DNA from: Lentzea cavernae
GTDB lineage: Bacteria > Actinomycetota > Actinomycetes > Mycobacteriales > Pseudonocardiaceae
Length of the DNA: 64,000 nucleotides
Direction: 5' to 3'
NCBI RefSeq assembly: GCF_014653695.1
Contig: NZ_BNAR01000001.1
Span: forward strand, 434,001-498,000
Shown one piece after another: positions 33,494 to 42,383 of the stretch. The position numbers and the translations under genes were made by a program. The notes under the pieces are model-generated. The model saw only the letters and a program-made list of their open reading frames with translations, did no database searches and had not been told where the DNA came from. The stretch's first letter is position 1. Every line of letters begins with the position of its first letter.

Positions 33494-34354
33494 ATGGACC
33501 TCCGCCACCTGGCCACTCTCGACGCCGTGGCCTCCGAGGGCACGTTCGGCCGGGCAGCCGAGCGCCTCGGCTACACGCAGTCGGCCGTGAGCCAGCAGGT
33601 CGCCGCGCTGGAGAGGTCGGTGGGCGGTGCCGTGTTCGACCGCCCTGGCGGCCCCAGACCCGTCCGCCTCACGCCGCTGGGTGAGGTCGTGCTCGCCCAC
33701 GGACGCGAGATGCTCGCTCGCGCCCGAGCCACCGAGGACGCCGTCGAACGCTTCAAAGCAGGCGAGGGACGCGTCGACATCGGCACTTTCCAGAGCGTCA
33801 CCAACGTCATCCTCCCGGCGGTGGTGAGCCAGATCCTCACCGAACACCCGCGCGCGGACATCCGCCTGTTCGAGGAGGAGACGGACCAGCCCAGCGCCGA
33901 CGGCCTCGACCTGGTCTTCTTCGACGGCCGCCTCACCGGCGACGTCGAGCAGACCAAGATCCTCGACGACCCGTACGCGCTGGTCGCCCGCCGCGGCCAG
34001 TTCCCGGAGGGCCCCGTCCCGCTCCAGGCCCTGCACGGCGCCGCCATGGTCGCCCAGCCGCCCATCTGCGACCAGGCCAGGGTCGAACGCGTCTACGCCG
34101 ACGCCGGGGTCGCCCCGCTGATCGTGTTCCGCACGGCCGACAACCGCGGCGTGATCTCGATGGTCCGCGCCGGCATGGGACTGGCCGTGATGCCCCGGCT
34201 GGCGCTGGACGCGCTCACAGACCTCTCCACCCACGAACTCGAACCGGCGCTGAGCCCGCGGGAGATCTACCTGGCGTGGCAGGCGAACCGCACGCTGTCC
34301 CCACTGGCCACCCGCGTCATCGAACTGGCCGTCAGCAGCGCGGAACGGCTCTAG
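33494..34354 (+). CDS. LysR-family transcriptional regulator
   Basis: The 286-residue protein has an N-terminal winged HTH (LRHLATLDAVASEGTFGRAAERLGYTQSAVSQQV) and a C-terminal periplasmic-binding-like effector domain (DIGTFQSVTNVILPAVVSQI through VRAGMGLAVMPRLALDALTD). LysR proteins usually activate a divergent operon, here the LLM oxidoreductase and hydrolase. ATG 33494 is preferred to GTG 33491. The stop overlaps a small convergent gene by 4 bp. Confidence 0.92.
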   Translation: MDLRHLATLDAVASEGTFGRAAERLGYTQSAVSQQVAALERSVGGAVFDRPGGPRPVRLTPLGEVVLAHGREMLARARATEDAVERFKAGEGRVDIGTFQSVTNVILPAVVSQILTEHPRADIRLFEEETDQPSADGLDLVFFDGRLTGDVEQTKILDDPYALVARRGQFPEGPVPLQALHGAAMVAQPPICDQARVERVYADAGVAPLIVFRTADNRGVISMVRAGMGLAVMPRLALDALTDLSTHELEPALSPREIYLAWQANRTLSPLATRVIELAVSSAERL

Positions 34355-34581
34355 TCGCGCGGCCCGCGCAACGTCAGCACCACGCGCAGCACGTGCTCGA
34401 CGGCCGCCGGGAACACCGCTCCCCGCAGCTCGTCGCGGTGCACCAGGGTCTGCCCGGCGAACTCGACCATGCGCTCCGGCCCGACCCGCCGGACGACGAG
34501 CGCGGCGACCTCCTCCAGGTCGAGCGCGGGGTTGTCGAGGCGGGCCAGCGCGAACTCGACGATCAGCTCCTCGTCGCTCAT
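34351..34581 (-). CDS. Small hypothetical protein
   Basis: The 76-residue acidic, helical protein starts MSDEELIVEFALARLDNPAL and contains DLEEVAALVVRRVGPERMVEF. The start is well supported by a long GGAGGAGGTG ribosome-binding site. It ends 4 bp inside the convergent LysR gene and is divergent from the ammonia-lyase-like gene. There is no membrane segment and no recognised family. Confidence 0.7.
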   Translation of the reverse strand: MSDEELIVEFALARLDNPALDLEEVAALVVRRVGPERMVEFAGQTLVHRDELRGAVFPAAVEHVLRVVLTLRGPRD

Positions 34582-34677
34582 CCGAGCACCTCCTCCCCCA
34601 CTCGTCGAATTCTTCCACCGATACAGGTCGAAAACATGTGCTGGACCAATGATCCGGCCCACCCCACGCTGTCTCCC

Positions 34678-35655
34678 ATGACGTTCACGCGGCCAGGAGC
34701 CCGCAGCTGGCGATGTCCGCCCGCGCCGACCGAGGTGCGGGACTTCCACGCCCGGCTGCCCGGCTACGCGCCCACCCCGCTGACGGAGCTGCCGGCTCTC
34801 GCCGCGGAGCTCGGGATCGGCCGCCTGTTCGTCAAGGACGAATCCTCCCGGCTCGGCCTGCCCGCTTTCAAGGCTCTGGGCGCGTCCTGGGCCGTTCACC
34901 GCGTTCTGCGGCACCGGACGGGCCAGGTCACGCTCACCACGGCGACCGACGGCAACCACGGCCGGGCGGTGGCCCGCATGGCGCGGCTGCACGGTCAGCG
35001 GGCCCACATCTTCGTCCCGCACACCGTGCCCGCGGCGGCGATCGAGGCGGTCCGGGCCGAGAACGCCGAGGTCACGGTGGTCGACGGCACGTACGACGAC
35101 GCGGTCGCCGCGGCCGCGGAGGCCGGCGGGGTCCTCGTGCAGGACATGGGCCGGCCCGGCTACGAGGAGGTCCCGGAGTGGATCGTGGAGGGCTACAGCA
35201 CGCTCTGCCACGAGATCGACGACCAACTCGACGCCGAACCCGACCTGGTGGTCGTCCCGGTCGGCGTCGGCTCGTTCGCCCAGGCCGTGATCACCCACTA
35301 CCGCAGCCGTGAGTCCCGCACGCGACTCCTCGCCGTCGAACCCGACAGCGCCGCGTGCGTCCTCACGAGCCTGGAGGCGGGCGAACTCACGACCGTCCCC
35401 ACGGGCGACACGATCATGGCCGGACTGAACTGCGGCACCCCGTCCTCCACCTCGTGGCCGTTCCTGTTCCACGGCCTGGACGCCGCCGTGGCGATCTCCG
35501 AAGCCGACTGCACCAAGGCGATGGAAGAACTGCACGCCTACAACGTCCCCTCCGGACCGTGCGGCGCCGCACCTCTCGCAGGTCTGCGCGCCATCCGGAA
35601 CGAACTCGGCGAAATCGCCACCGCAGTGCTCATCAGCACCGAAGGACGCCCGTGA
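34678..35655 (+). CDS. PLP-dependent diaminopropionate ammonia-lyase-like enzyme
   Basis: The 325-residue fold-type II PLP enzyme has KDESSRLGLPAFKALGASWA (Schiff-base Lys in PAFKALG), TATDGNHGRAVARMA and VVPVGVGSFAQA (phosphate-binding loop), plus NVPSGPCGAAPLAGL at the C-terminus. These match 2,3-diaminopropionate ammonia-lyases, which break diaminopropionate (and D-serine) into pyruvate and ammonia. The ATG at 34678 gives a family-like N-terminus (PGARSWRCPPAPTEVRDFH); ATG 34636 is an alternative. It is coupled by a GTGA overlap to the M20 peptidase, suggesting joint breakdown of an amino-acid conjugate. Confidence 0.82.
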   Translation: MTFTRPGARSWRCPPAPTEVRDFHARLPGYAPTPLTELPALAAELGIGRLFVKDESSRLGLPAFKALGASWAVHRVLRHRTGQVTLTTATDGNHGRAVARMARLHGQRAHIFVPHTVPAAAIEAVRAENAEVTVVDGTYDDAVAAAAEAGGVLVQDMGRPGYEEVPEWIVEGYSTLCHEIDDQLDAEPDLVVVPVGVGSFAQAVITHYRSRESRTRLLAVEPDSAACVLTSLEAGELTTVPTGDTIMAGLNCGTPSSTSWPFLFHGLDAAVAISEADCTKAMEELHAYNVPSGPCGAAPLAGLRAIRNELGEIATAVLISTEGRP

Positions 35656-36773
35656 ACCCACGTGACCTGCTGGCCGACCTGATCTCCATCGACTCGGTCA
35701 ACCCCGACCTCGTCCCCGGCGGCAACGGCGAACGCCAGATCACCGGCTTCTGCGCCGACTGGTTCCGCGCCCGCGGCTTCGAGGTCCACCGCCTCGAGGA
35801 ACGCCCCGGCAGACCGTCGCTCGTCGCCGTCAGGAAGGGCACGGGCGGCGGGAAGTCGTTGATGCTCAACGGCCACGTCGACACGGTGGGACTGGCGGGC
35901 TACGACGGCGACCCGCTAGCGCCGGTGGTCGAGGACGGCAAGATGTACGGCCGCGGCACGTTCGACATGAAAGGCGGCATCGCGGCCATGATAGTGGCCG
36001 CGGCCCGCGCCACCGAACGCCCGCTGCGTGGCGACGTCATCGTCGCGTGCGTGGCCGACGAGGAGCACGGCAGCTTCGGCACCGAAGAGGTGCTCCGCCA
36101 CTTCACCGCCGACGCCGCCATCGTCACCGAACCCAGCCACCTCGAGGTCACGCTGGCGCACAAGGGTTTCGTATGGTTCGAGGTCGAGATCGGGGGCAGA
36201 GCGGCCCACGGCTCACGGCCGGAGCTCGGCATCGATGCGATCGCCAAGGCCGGCCACTTCCTCGTGGCTCTGGAACAGCTCGGCACCGACCTCGCGAACG
36301 GTCCGGGGCACCCCCTGCTCGGCACCGGCACCGTCCACGCGTCCCTGATCAGCGGCGGCGAGGAAGCCTCCACCTACCCGTCGGCCTGCAAGATCACCCT
36401 CGAACGCCGCACGGTCCCCGGCGAGTCCCCGCAGCAGGCGGAGGACGAGCTGCGGGCCGTCCTGGACCACCTCACCGCGACGGTCCCGGACTTCCGCGCC
36501 ACGCTCACCCGAGGCCTGGCCAGGGACCCGTTCGAGGCCGATCCGGACGCGGAGATCGTCCGCACCCTCATCGGCCACCTCGGCGCACCACCCGTCATCC
36601 GCGCCGAGCCGTTCTGGACCGACTGCGCCCTGCTGGACCGGGCCGGCATCCCCTGCCTGCTGTTCGGCGTCGACGGCGCGGGTGCCCACGCGGCCACCGA
36701 GTACGTCGACCTGGCCTCGCTGGACCGCCTCACGGACGTCCTGACCGGGACGATCCGGGAGTTCTGCGGCTAG
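35652..36773 (+). CDS. M20-family metallopeptidase (ArgE/DapE type)
   Basis: The 373-residue enzyme has LMLNGHVDTVG (first zinc His and catalytic Asp), GRGTFDMKGG (bridging Asp), CVADEEHGSFGTEEVL (catalytic Glu pair) and a dimerisation lid (HGSRPELGIDAIAKAG), ending in DGAGAHAATEYVDLASL with the last zinc His. M20 deacylases and desuccinylases release amino acids from N-acyl or peptide forms. The GTG overlaps the preceding lyase stop, so the two probably act in sequence. The last 44 bp overlap the convergent acyltransferase gene. Confidence 0.9.
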   Translation: MNPRDLLADLISIDSVNPDLVPGGNGERQITGFCADWFRARGFEVHRLEERPGRPSLVAVRKGTGGGKSLMLNGHVDTVGLAGYDGDPLAPVVEDGKMYGRGTFDMKGGIAAMIVAAARATERPLRGDVIVACVADEEHGSFGTEEVLRHFTADAAIVTEPSHLEVTLAHKGFVWFEVEIGGRAAHGSRPELGIDAIAKAGHFLVALEQLGTDLANGPGHPLLGTGTVHASLISGGEEASTYPSACKITLERRTVPGESPQQAEDELRAVLDHLTATVPDFRATLTRGLARDPFEADPDAEIVRTLIGHLGAPPVIRAEPFWTDCALLDRAGIPCLLFGVDGAGAHAATEYVDLASLDRLTDVLTGTIREFCG

Positions 36774-37731
36774 GTCGCCTCATCACGGGTTCCTCGACGT
36801 AACGCCAGCTCAGCGCCGCCGCCACGACCGTGAGCACCGCCGCGACCGGCCCGGCGGCGGTACCCAGCTCTGGCCGCAGCCACAGCGTCAGCGGGTAGTT
36901 CCACAGGTAGGCGCCGTAGGACAGGGTGCCGAGCACGACCAGCGGCCGGATCGGCGTCGCCACCTGCTCCCACCTCGACCAGACCAGCAGCAGCACGGCG
37001 GTGCAGGCCGCGATCGCCGGGCCCGCGACGAGGTAGGTCAGCGCGTGACCCCGCAGCGGGACCACCGAGAGCACCGCGAGCACCGCCAACGCGACGGGTA
37101 CGGCCCAGCGCGGTGCGTCGGTCAGCTTGAGCCTGGTCGCGGCGCCGATCACGAAGCACACGAACCACGAGGTCGGCAGCGCGTAGGCGTTGTCGGCGTT
37201 CGGCCACAGCCAGACGAGCGCCGCCGTGCAGGCCGCGAGCGCGCCCAGTGCCGTGACGACCAGGACGGCGCCGGTCCGGTCGCGCACCCACGCGAACGCG
37301 AGGAGCGCCGGCCACAGCAGGTAGAACTGCTCCTCGGTGGCGAGGGTCCAGCCGTGGAACGCCGCCGGGCTCACGCCGCTGATCGGCAGGTTGCCCGTGA
37401 ACGTCACCAGGACGATCACGGTCCTGAGCAGCTTTTCTCTTTCCCTCAAAGGGTCGAACACGAGCGTGACGACCGCGAAGACCACCACGAGCGCGAGCAA
37501 CGCGGGCAGCAGCCTGCGCGCCCGGCGCAGGTAGAACCGCTTGAAGTCGACGCGTCCCCCCGCCTGCAGCTCCCTCTGCAGGACACCGGTGATCAGGTAG
37601 CCGCTCAGGGTGAAGAACACGACCACGCCGACCACGCCCGCACCGGGGAACACGTCCGGGAACGCGTGGCGCAGCATCACGAGCAGGATCGCGATGCCGC
37701 GCAACACGTCCAGCCCGGCGACGCGCGTCAC
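36730..37731 (-). CDS. Membrane acyltransferase family 3
   Basis: The 333-residue protein has about ten hydrophobic helices. VTRVAGLDVLRGIAILLVMLRH is the family's N-terminal R-x10-H motif and FFTLSGYLITGVL follows. WTLATEEQFYLLWPALL and YLWNYPLTLWLRPELG are further acyltransferase-3 landmarks. Such proteins transfer acetyl or other acyl groups to sugars, often peptidoglycan, antibiotics or polysaccharide. The GTG overlaps the ddl stop (GTGA). In a vanX-alr-ddl operon, modifying wall material is plausible. No SGNH domain is fused. Confidence 0.87.
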   Translation of the reverse strand: MTRVAGLDVLRGIAILLVMLRHAFPDVFPGAGVVGVVVFFTLSGYLITGVLQRELQAGGRVDFKRFYLRRARRLLPALLALVVVFAVVTLVFDPLREREKLLRTVIVLVTFTGNLPISGVSPAAFHGWTLATEEQFYLLWPALLAFAWVRDRTGAVLVVTALGALAACTAALVWLWPNADNAYALPTSWFVCFVIGAATRLKLTDAPRWAVPVALAVLAVLSVVPLRGHALTYLVAGPAIAACTAVLLLVWSRWEQVATPIRPLVVLGTLSYGAYLWNYPLTLWLRPELGTAAGPVAAVLTVVAAALSWRYVEEPVMRRPSRRTPGSSRSGRP

Positions 37732-38666
37732 CGCATCGCTCCCCGCACGAGCTTGTCGAGGAGGTCCGGATAGGACAGTCCGGCGGCCGCGAACATCTTG
37801 GGCACCTGCGACTCCGCCGTCATGCCCGGCATGGTGTTGACCTCGTTGAGCACGAAACCGTCGTCGGTCAGGAAGAAGTCGACCCTGGCCAGCCCGCGGC
37901 AGCCGAGTGCCTCGTAGACCTTCAACGCCGAGTCCTCCAGCGCCTTCAGCTCGGTGCCGGCCAGCGGGGCCGGGACGACGAACCGCGCGCTGCCGTCGTA
38001 CTTCACGGTCGTGTCGAAGAGTCCGGGCACCTGGATCTCCAGCGGCGGCCCGGTCCTGCGGCCCTCGTCCGGGTCGTCCAGCACGGCGATGTCGATCTCG
38101 CGCCCGTTCAGGACCTCTTCGACCAGCACCCGGTCGTCCAGCTCCAAGGCTTGGCGCACAGCGGGTTCGAGGTCCTCCTCGCGCCGCACGAGCGTCACCC
38201 CGAAGCTCGACCCCGCGGCCACCGGCTTCACCACGACCGGACCGGTGAAGTCCGCGGTGGACGTGACCAGTGCCCCCTTCGCCGTGCGGACCCCGACCGC
38301 CTCGGCGACGAGCTTGGTGGCCCACTTGTCCATCGCGAGCGCCCCGGCCCGCAGCGGCGATCCCACGTACGGCACGCCCGCCAGTTCGCACAGGCCCGCC
38401 AGCGTGCCGTCCTCCCCCTGCGGACCGTGGACCAGCGGAAACACGACGTCGCAGGTCGCGAGCACGTCGAGCGCGGCGGCGAGGCTGCCGGACGCGAGCG
38501 CGCCGAGTTCCGGCCCGTGCCACCGGCCGTCGCGGCCGATCGTGAGCGCCACCGCCTCGTACTTCGACGGGTCGAGCGCCTGGCGCACCGAGGCCGCCGA
38601 CGCCACGGAGACGTCGTGCTCGCAGTTCTGGCCGCCGCCGATCACGGCGACGCGGATCCCCCTCAT
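37728..38666 (-). CDS. ddl: D-alanine-D-alanine ligase
   Basis: The 312-residue ATP-grasp ligase has VIGGGQNCEHDVSVASA, VFPLVHGPQGEDGTLAGL, DKWATKLVAEAVGV, VVKPVAAGSSFGV and FFLTDDGFVLNEVNTMPGMT (metal-binding Asp/Glu/Asn). LFDTTVKYDGS carries the KY omega-loop type linked with D-Ala-D-Ala rather than D-Ala-D-Lac synthesis. The reaction joins two D-alanines for cell-wall precursor. It overlaps alr by 4 bp upstream and the acyltransferase by 4 bp downstream. It is probably a second copy, since the main ddl is usually elsewhere. Confidence 0.9.
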   Translation of the reverse strand: MRGIRVAVIGGGQNCEHDVSVASAASVRQALDPSKYEAVALTIGRDGRWHGPELGALASGSLAAALDVLATCDVVFPLVHGPQGEDGTLAGLCELAGVPYVGSPLRAGALAMDKWATKLVAEAVGVRTAKGALVTSTADFTGPVVVKPVAAGSSFGVTLVRREEDLEPAVRQALELDDRVLVEEVLNGREIDIAVLDDPDEGRRTGPPLEIQVPGLFDTTVKYDGSARFVVPAPLAGTELKALEDSALKVYEALGCRGLARVDFFLTDDGFVLNEVNTMPGMTAESQVPKMFAAAGLSYPDLLDKLVRGAMR

Positions 38667-39754
38667 CGAACGCACCTGCGCACCCTCGCCCCGATTCCCG
38701 TCACGATCTCGTGCGGGATCGTTCCCGCCCAGCGAGCCCAGTCCCCCACGGTCGGCTCGCCGTCGTCCCCCGGCCCGAACACCACCGCCTCGTCCCCCGG
38801 CACCACGACGTCGTCCCCCACGTCGACCACGGCCTGGTCCATCGAGATCACCCCGGCGACCGGCCGGCGACGTCCCGCCAGCCACACCTCCGCCCGTCCC
38901 GAAGCGCCGCGCGGCAAGCCGTCCGCGTACCCCACCGGCAGCAACGCCAGCGTCGTCGCCCGTTCGGTGACGTGCGCGTGCCCGTACCCGATGCCGGTCC
39001 CCGCGGCGACCCTCCGCACCTGCACCACCGGTGCCGTCCACCGCAACGCGGGGCGCAGCCGGGTGGTCCCGGACGGGTCGATCCCCACCAGCCCGGCCCC
39101 GATCCGAACGACGTCCAGGTGGGTGCCGGGATCGGTCAGCGCGGCGCTCGTGGCCGCGAGGTGGCGCACCGAGGGCTTGAGACCTGCCTGGCGCGCCATC
39201 TCGACCCCTCGCAGCAGCGCCCGTGTGCCCGACTCGTTCGCTCCCGGCGTGTCGGCACACGGCAGATGTCCCATCACGCCGACGACCGAGACCCTCCCCG
39301 CCAGTTCGGCCCGGCGTGCCGCCGACATCAGCGACAGCCACGACTCCGGCGCCGCCCCGTCCCGCGCCATTCCCGTGTCCAGCTGCAGGTGCACGCGGAC
39401 CCCGGAGTGCAACGCGGCGAGGTGGTCCAGACTCGGCACGCTCAGGTCGATCCCGCACCGGACGGCCGTGCGCACGTCCACGTCGACGGGGTTGAGCCAG
39501 CTGAGCACGGGAACGTCCACACCGGACTCCCGCACCCGCACGGCCTCGTCCAGCGACGTGACCCCGACCCGGGTGGCACCCGCGGCCACCGCCGTGCGGG
39601 CGACGTCACCGAGCCCGTGCCCGAACCCGTCCGCCTTCACCACCGCCATGACGGCGCCGCGGGCCCACGAGACGAACCGGCTCGTGTTGGCGGCGACCGC
39701 GGCGAGGTCGACCGTGAGCTCCGGTACCGCCGAGACCTGGCGGACGCTCGTCAC
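38663..39754 (-). CDS. alr: Alanine racemase
   Basis: The 363-residue fold-III PLP enzyme has MAVVKADGFGHG (PLP Lys), HLQLDTGMARDG, GHLPCADTPG, VRIGAGLVGIDPSG, GIGYGHAHV (catalytic Tyr) and LLPVGYADGLPRGASG. It converts L-Ala to D-Ala. The GTG start overlaps the vanX stop (GTGA). Its place between vanX and ddl suggests it feeds D-Ala to the ligase in this operon. Confidence 0.9.
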   Translation of the reverse strand: MTSVRQVSAVPELTVDLAAVAANTSRFVSWARGAVMAVVKADGFGHGLGDVARTAVAAGATRVGVTSLDEAVRVRESGVDVPVLSWLNPVDVDVRTAVRCGIDLSVPSLDHLAALHSGVRVHLQLDTGMARDGAAPESWLSLMSAARRAELAGRVSVVGVMGHLPCADTPGANESGTRALLRGVEMARQAGLKPSVRHLAATSAALTDPGTHLDVVRIGAGLVGIDPSGTTRLRPALRWTAPVVQVRRVAAGTGIGYGHAHVTERATTLALLPVGYADGLPRGASGRAEVWLAGRRRPVAGVISMDQAVVDVGDDVVVPGDEAVVFGPGDDGEPTVGDWARWAGTIPHEIVTGIGARVRRCVR

Positions 39755-40368
39755 GAGCGCGCCCACGCAGGCACCTCCACCGGTCCGTAGACGGCGTGGT
39801 CGGCGCCGGTCAGCAAAGCCCAGTAGCGGTCGCCGTAGGACCAGTGCCACCACTCGGTCGGGTAGTTGATCAGGCCGGCGGCGCTGAGCGCGCCGGCCAG
39901 CACCGTCCGGTTGTGGCGGGCCTCCTCGTCGACCGGCGCGCCGAAGAAGCACGTGCCGTCGCTCTCCTCGGGAGTCGCGTCGACCTCCGTCCCCATCCAC
40001 AGCTCCGCGCCCGAGCTCGTGACCAGCGTCAGGTCGACGGCCGCTCCCGCGACGTGCGGCGCGACGGCCAGCGGCGCCACGAACCGGCTGGACAACCGGG
40101 CGAGCTCGACGGCGTCCGCGGCGGGGTGGAGCTCCTGCAGCTCGGCCGTGTACCGCTCGATGATCGCGCTCTGGTCGGCGGTGCTGCGGTGCCCCTCGAC
40201 CACCCGCAGGTCCACACCGGACGGAAGCAGCGCACGTGCCACGTCGAGGCGACGCGAGAGCCCCTCCCGCACCCACACGCCCGGCGCGAAGTCCAACGGC
40301 ACCAAAGGATCTCCGTTGTCGAGCACGCGAACGGCGCGCACGATCGGATCGGCTAGCAGGATGGTCAT
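39751..40368 (-). CDS. vanX: D-Ala-D-Ala dipeptidase, VanX type
   Basis: The 205-residue zinc dipeptidase hydrolyses free D-Ala-D-Ala. The family motifs are intact: VVEGHRSTADQ (Arg), VAPHVAGAAVDLTL (zinc His and Asp) and PTEWWHWSYGDRYWA (catalytic Glu and zinc His). The length matches VanX/DdpX. It is first in a four-gene operon with alr, ddl and an acyltransferase. There are no vanH, vanA-type D-Lac ligase or vanRS genes beside it, so classical glycopeptide resistance is not shown. Confidence 0.88.
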   Translation of the reverse strand: MTILLADPIVRAVRVLDNGDPLVPLDFAPGVWVREGLSRRLDVARALLPSGVDLRVVEGHRSTADQSAIIERYTAELQELHPAADAVELARLSSRFVAPLAVAPHVAGAAVDLTLVTSSGAELWMGTEVDATPEESDGTCFFGAPVDEEARHNRTVLAGALSAAGLINYPTEWWHWSYGDRYWALLTGADHAVYGPVEVPAWARS

Positions 40369-40509
40369 GCAGCCAACCTAGGAAGCCGTGTCCACTGCGG
40401 ACTCCTCCTCGCGGTCACGCCCGCACGCCGAACGGCCGGTTCGGTGCCGCGGGCCTCAGCCGTTCGGACGAGGGGCGCACACGCCGCGGAAATTCGGCAG
40501 ACTGGAACC

Positions 40510-40533
40510 GTGACCCGACTGAGGACGACCTGA
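40510..40533 (+). CDS. Possible 7-codon upstream ORF before NAD kinase
   Basis: GTG-ACC-CGA-CTG-AGG-ACG-ACC-TGA ends one base before the NAD kinase GTG. GAGGACG inside it doubles as the kinase ribosome-binding site. Coupled re-initiation is possible, but the frame may be chance. Confidence 0.2.
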   Translation: MTRLRTT

Positions 40534-40534
40534 C

Positions 40535-41386
40535 GTGCACACCGCCGGCCTGGTGCTGCACCCGCAACGAGACTCCGCCGCCGCCGTCGAGGCAGTCCTC
40601 GGCTGGGCGACCAACCGCGGTGTCGAGATCCTCGGCATCAACGACGAGATCCAGCGCCTGCGCTGCGAGGCCACCCCGGTCACCGCGGAGGAGCTGGGCC
40701 GCCGCGCCGACCTGGTCGTGAGCCTCGGCGGCGACGGCACGATGCTGCGCGCCATGCGCCTGGCCGACGGCGAACGGGCCCCGGTGCTCGGCGTCAACCT
40801 GGGCAGACTCGGTTTCCTGGCCGAGGTCGACGTGCCCGACCTGCCCGCCGCCCTGTCCGCGATCGACGCCCACGACTTCACCGTCGAACCCCGCCTCGCC
40901 GTCGACGCCCGGTTCAACGGCCAGGAGGTCACCGCGTTCAACGACGTCGCCGTGGTCCGCGTCCCCGGCGAGGGCGGCGCGCGGGTGGCCGTCCGCGTGG
41001 CCGGCCAGCCGTTCGTCAGCTACTCCGCCGACGCCGTCATCGTCGCCACCCCCACCGGTTCCACCGCGTACAGCTTCTCCGCGGGCGGCCCGATCACCAG
41101 CCCGTCCGTCGAGGCCCTGCTCGTCACCCCGGCCGCCCCGCACTCCGCCTACAGCCGCGGCGTCGTGCTGTCGGTCGACGACGACGTCGAACTGGACCTG
41201 CTGCCCTCCAGCGGCCGCCTCGCGGTCGAGGTGGACGGCCAGGTCGCGGGGTACGTCGAACCGGGCCAGCGGGTGTCGTTGCGCGGCCGGTCCGCCGCCG
41301 CACGGGTGGTGCGGCTCGGGAAGACGACGTTCTACCAGCGGGCGCGGCGCAAGCTGCGGCTCACGGACTCCGCCGAACTGGGTTGA
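40535..41386 (+). CDS. nadK: NAD kinase
   Basis: The 283-residue kinase makes NADP+ from NAD+. The key motifs are LVVSLGGDGTMLRAM (GGDG with catalytic Asp), GVNLGRLGFLAEV, FNDVAVVR and ATPTGSTAYSFSAGGPI. The GTG start follows GAGGACG. The 166-bp gap to the divergent vanX gene should hold both promoters. Actinomycetes usually have a nadK beside recN; this stand-alone gene may be a second copy. Confidence 0.92.
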   Translation: MHTAGLVLHPQRDSAAAVEAVLGWATNRGVEILGINDEIQRLRCEATPVTAEELGRRADLVVSLGGDGTMLRAMRLADGERAPVLGVNLGRLGFLAEVDVPDLPAALSAIDAHDFTVEPRLAVDARFNGQEVTAFNDVAVVRVPGEGGARVAVRVAGQPFVSYSADAVIVATPTGSTAYSFSAGGPITSPSVEALLVTPAAPHSAYSRGVVLSVDDDVELDLLPSSGRLAVEVDGQVAGYVEPGQRVSLRGRSAAARVVRLGKTTFYQRARRKLRLTDSAELG

Positions 41387-41410
41387 CGCGGGTCTGCCCG
41401 TTTGTTCGGA

Positions 41411-41424
41411 TGTCGGCTCCGACA
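41411..41424. promoter_or_regulatory. Palindrome upstream of hydrolase gene
   Basis: TGTCGG-CT-CCGACA is a perfect dyad 15 bp before the hydrolase start. It could be an operator or a small hairpin in the leader. Confidence 0.4.
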
Positions 41425-41438
41425 ACGGCTGGGGGCCG

Positions 41439-42383
41439 ATGGACATGGAACTGAACAGACGCAGTGTGTTCGCGTTGGGCGCGGGCGCCGCGCTCGCCGC
41501 GGGCACCGGAACCGCGCGAGCCGGGAGGTCGCCCGAACAAGACCTCCCGGGCTTCCGCCACGGCTACACGCAGGTCAACGGCGTGCGGCTGCACCACGTC
41601 ACCGGCGGCAGGGGCAAGCCGCTCGTGCTGCTGGCGGGGTGGCCGCAGACCTGGTGGGCGTACCACCGGATCATGCCCGCGCTGGCCACGAGGTTCCGGG
41701 TCATCGCCGTCGACCTACGAGGCCAGGGCTCCTCGGAGAAGCCGCGCGGCGGCTTCGACAAGAAGACGATGGCGACCGACGTCCACGAGCTGGTGAAGCG
41801 GCTCGGCCACACCAAGGTCGACGTCGTCGGACACGACATCGGCGCCATGACGGCCTTCGCGTTCGCCGCGAACTTCCCCGAGGCCACCGGAAAGGTGGCG
41901 TTCCTGGACGTGCTGCACCCGGACGAGAGCTTCTACCAGCTCCCGCTGCTGCCACCGCCCGGCGGCTTCACGCCGTGGTGGTTCGCGTTCAACCAGGTCC
42001 AGCAACTTCCGGAGCAGTTGCTCGCCGGCCGGTTCCGGCACCTGCTCGACTGGCTGTTCGCCAACACCGCCTTCACGCCGTCCGCCATCGACGAGAAGTC
42101 GCGGCGGATCTACGCCGGCGCCTACGACACCCCGGACGCCATTCGCGCCGGGAACGGCTGGTACCAGGCGTTCCACCAGGACATCGCGGACGGCAAGACC
42201 TACGCCAAGCTGACGCCTCCGGTGCTGGGGCTGGCGTCGGTGCTGTCCCACGACCAGTTCCTGGGGGCGCTGCCGAACGTGGCGGAGCGGTTCGAGGTCG
42301 TACGCGTTGACGGGTCCGGGCACTGGCTCACCGAGGAGCAGCCGGACGTCGTCGCCCGCGAGATCACCCGCTTCTTCAGCTGA
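41439..42383 (+). CDS. Tat-exported alpha/beta hydrolase (epoxide hydrolase/haloalkane dehalogenase-like)
   Basis: The 314-residue protein starts with a twin-arginine signal (ELNRRSVFALGAGAALAAG). The hydrolase part has LLAGWPQTWWAYH (HGxP-like oxyanion region), VVGHDIGAMTAFAFA (nucleophile Asp in place of Ser), and VDGSGHWLTEEQP (catalytic His). An Asp nucleophile and the sequence GHDIGA are typical of epoxide hydrolases and dehalogenases. It works outside or at the membrane. The substrate is unknown. The stop overlaps the convergent MFS gene by 8 bp. Confidence 0.86.
   Translation: MDMELNRRSVFALGAGAALAAGTGTARAGRSPEQDLPGFRHGYTQVNGVRLHHVTGGRGKPLVLLAGWPQTWWAYHRIMPALATRFRVIAVDLRGQGSSEKPRGGFDKKTMATDVHELVKRLGHTKVDVVGHDIGAMTAFAFAANFPEATGKVAFLDVLHPDESFYQLPLLPPPGGFTPWWFAFNQVQQLPEQLLAGRFRHLLDWLFANTAFTPSAIDEKSRRIYAGAYDTPDAIRAGNGWYQAFHQDIADGKTYAKLTPPVLGLASVLSHDQFLGALPNVAERFEVVRVDGSGHWLTEEQPDVVAREITRFFS

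Noticed and set aside
37728..40368. Classical vancomycin-resistance cluster
   Set aside because: No vanH, no D-Lac-type ligase features and no vanRS pair; the ligase has the KY loop of D-Ala-D-Ala enzymes.
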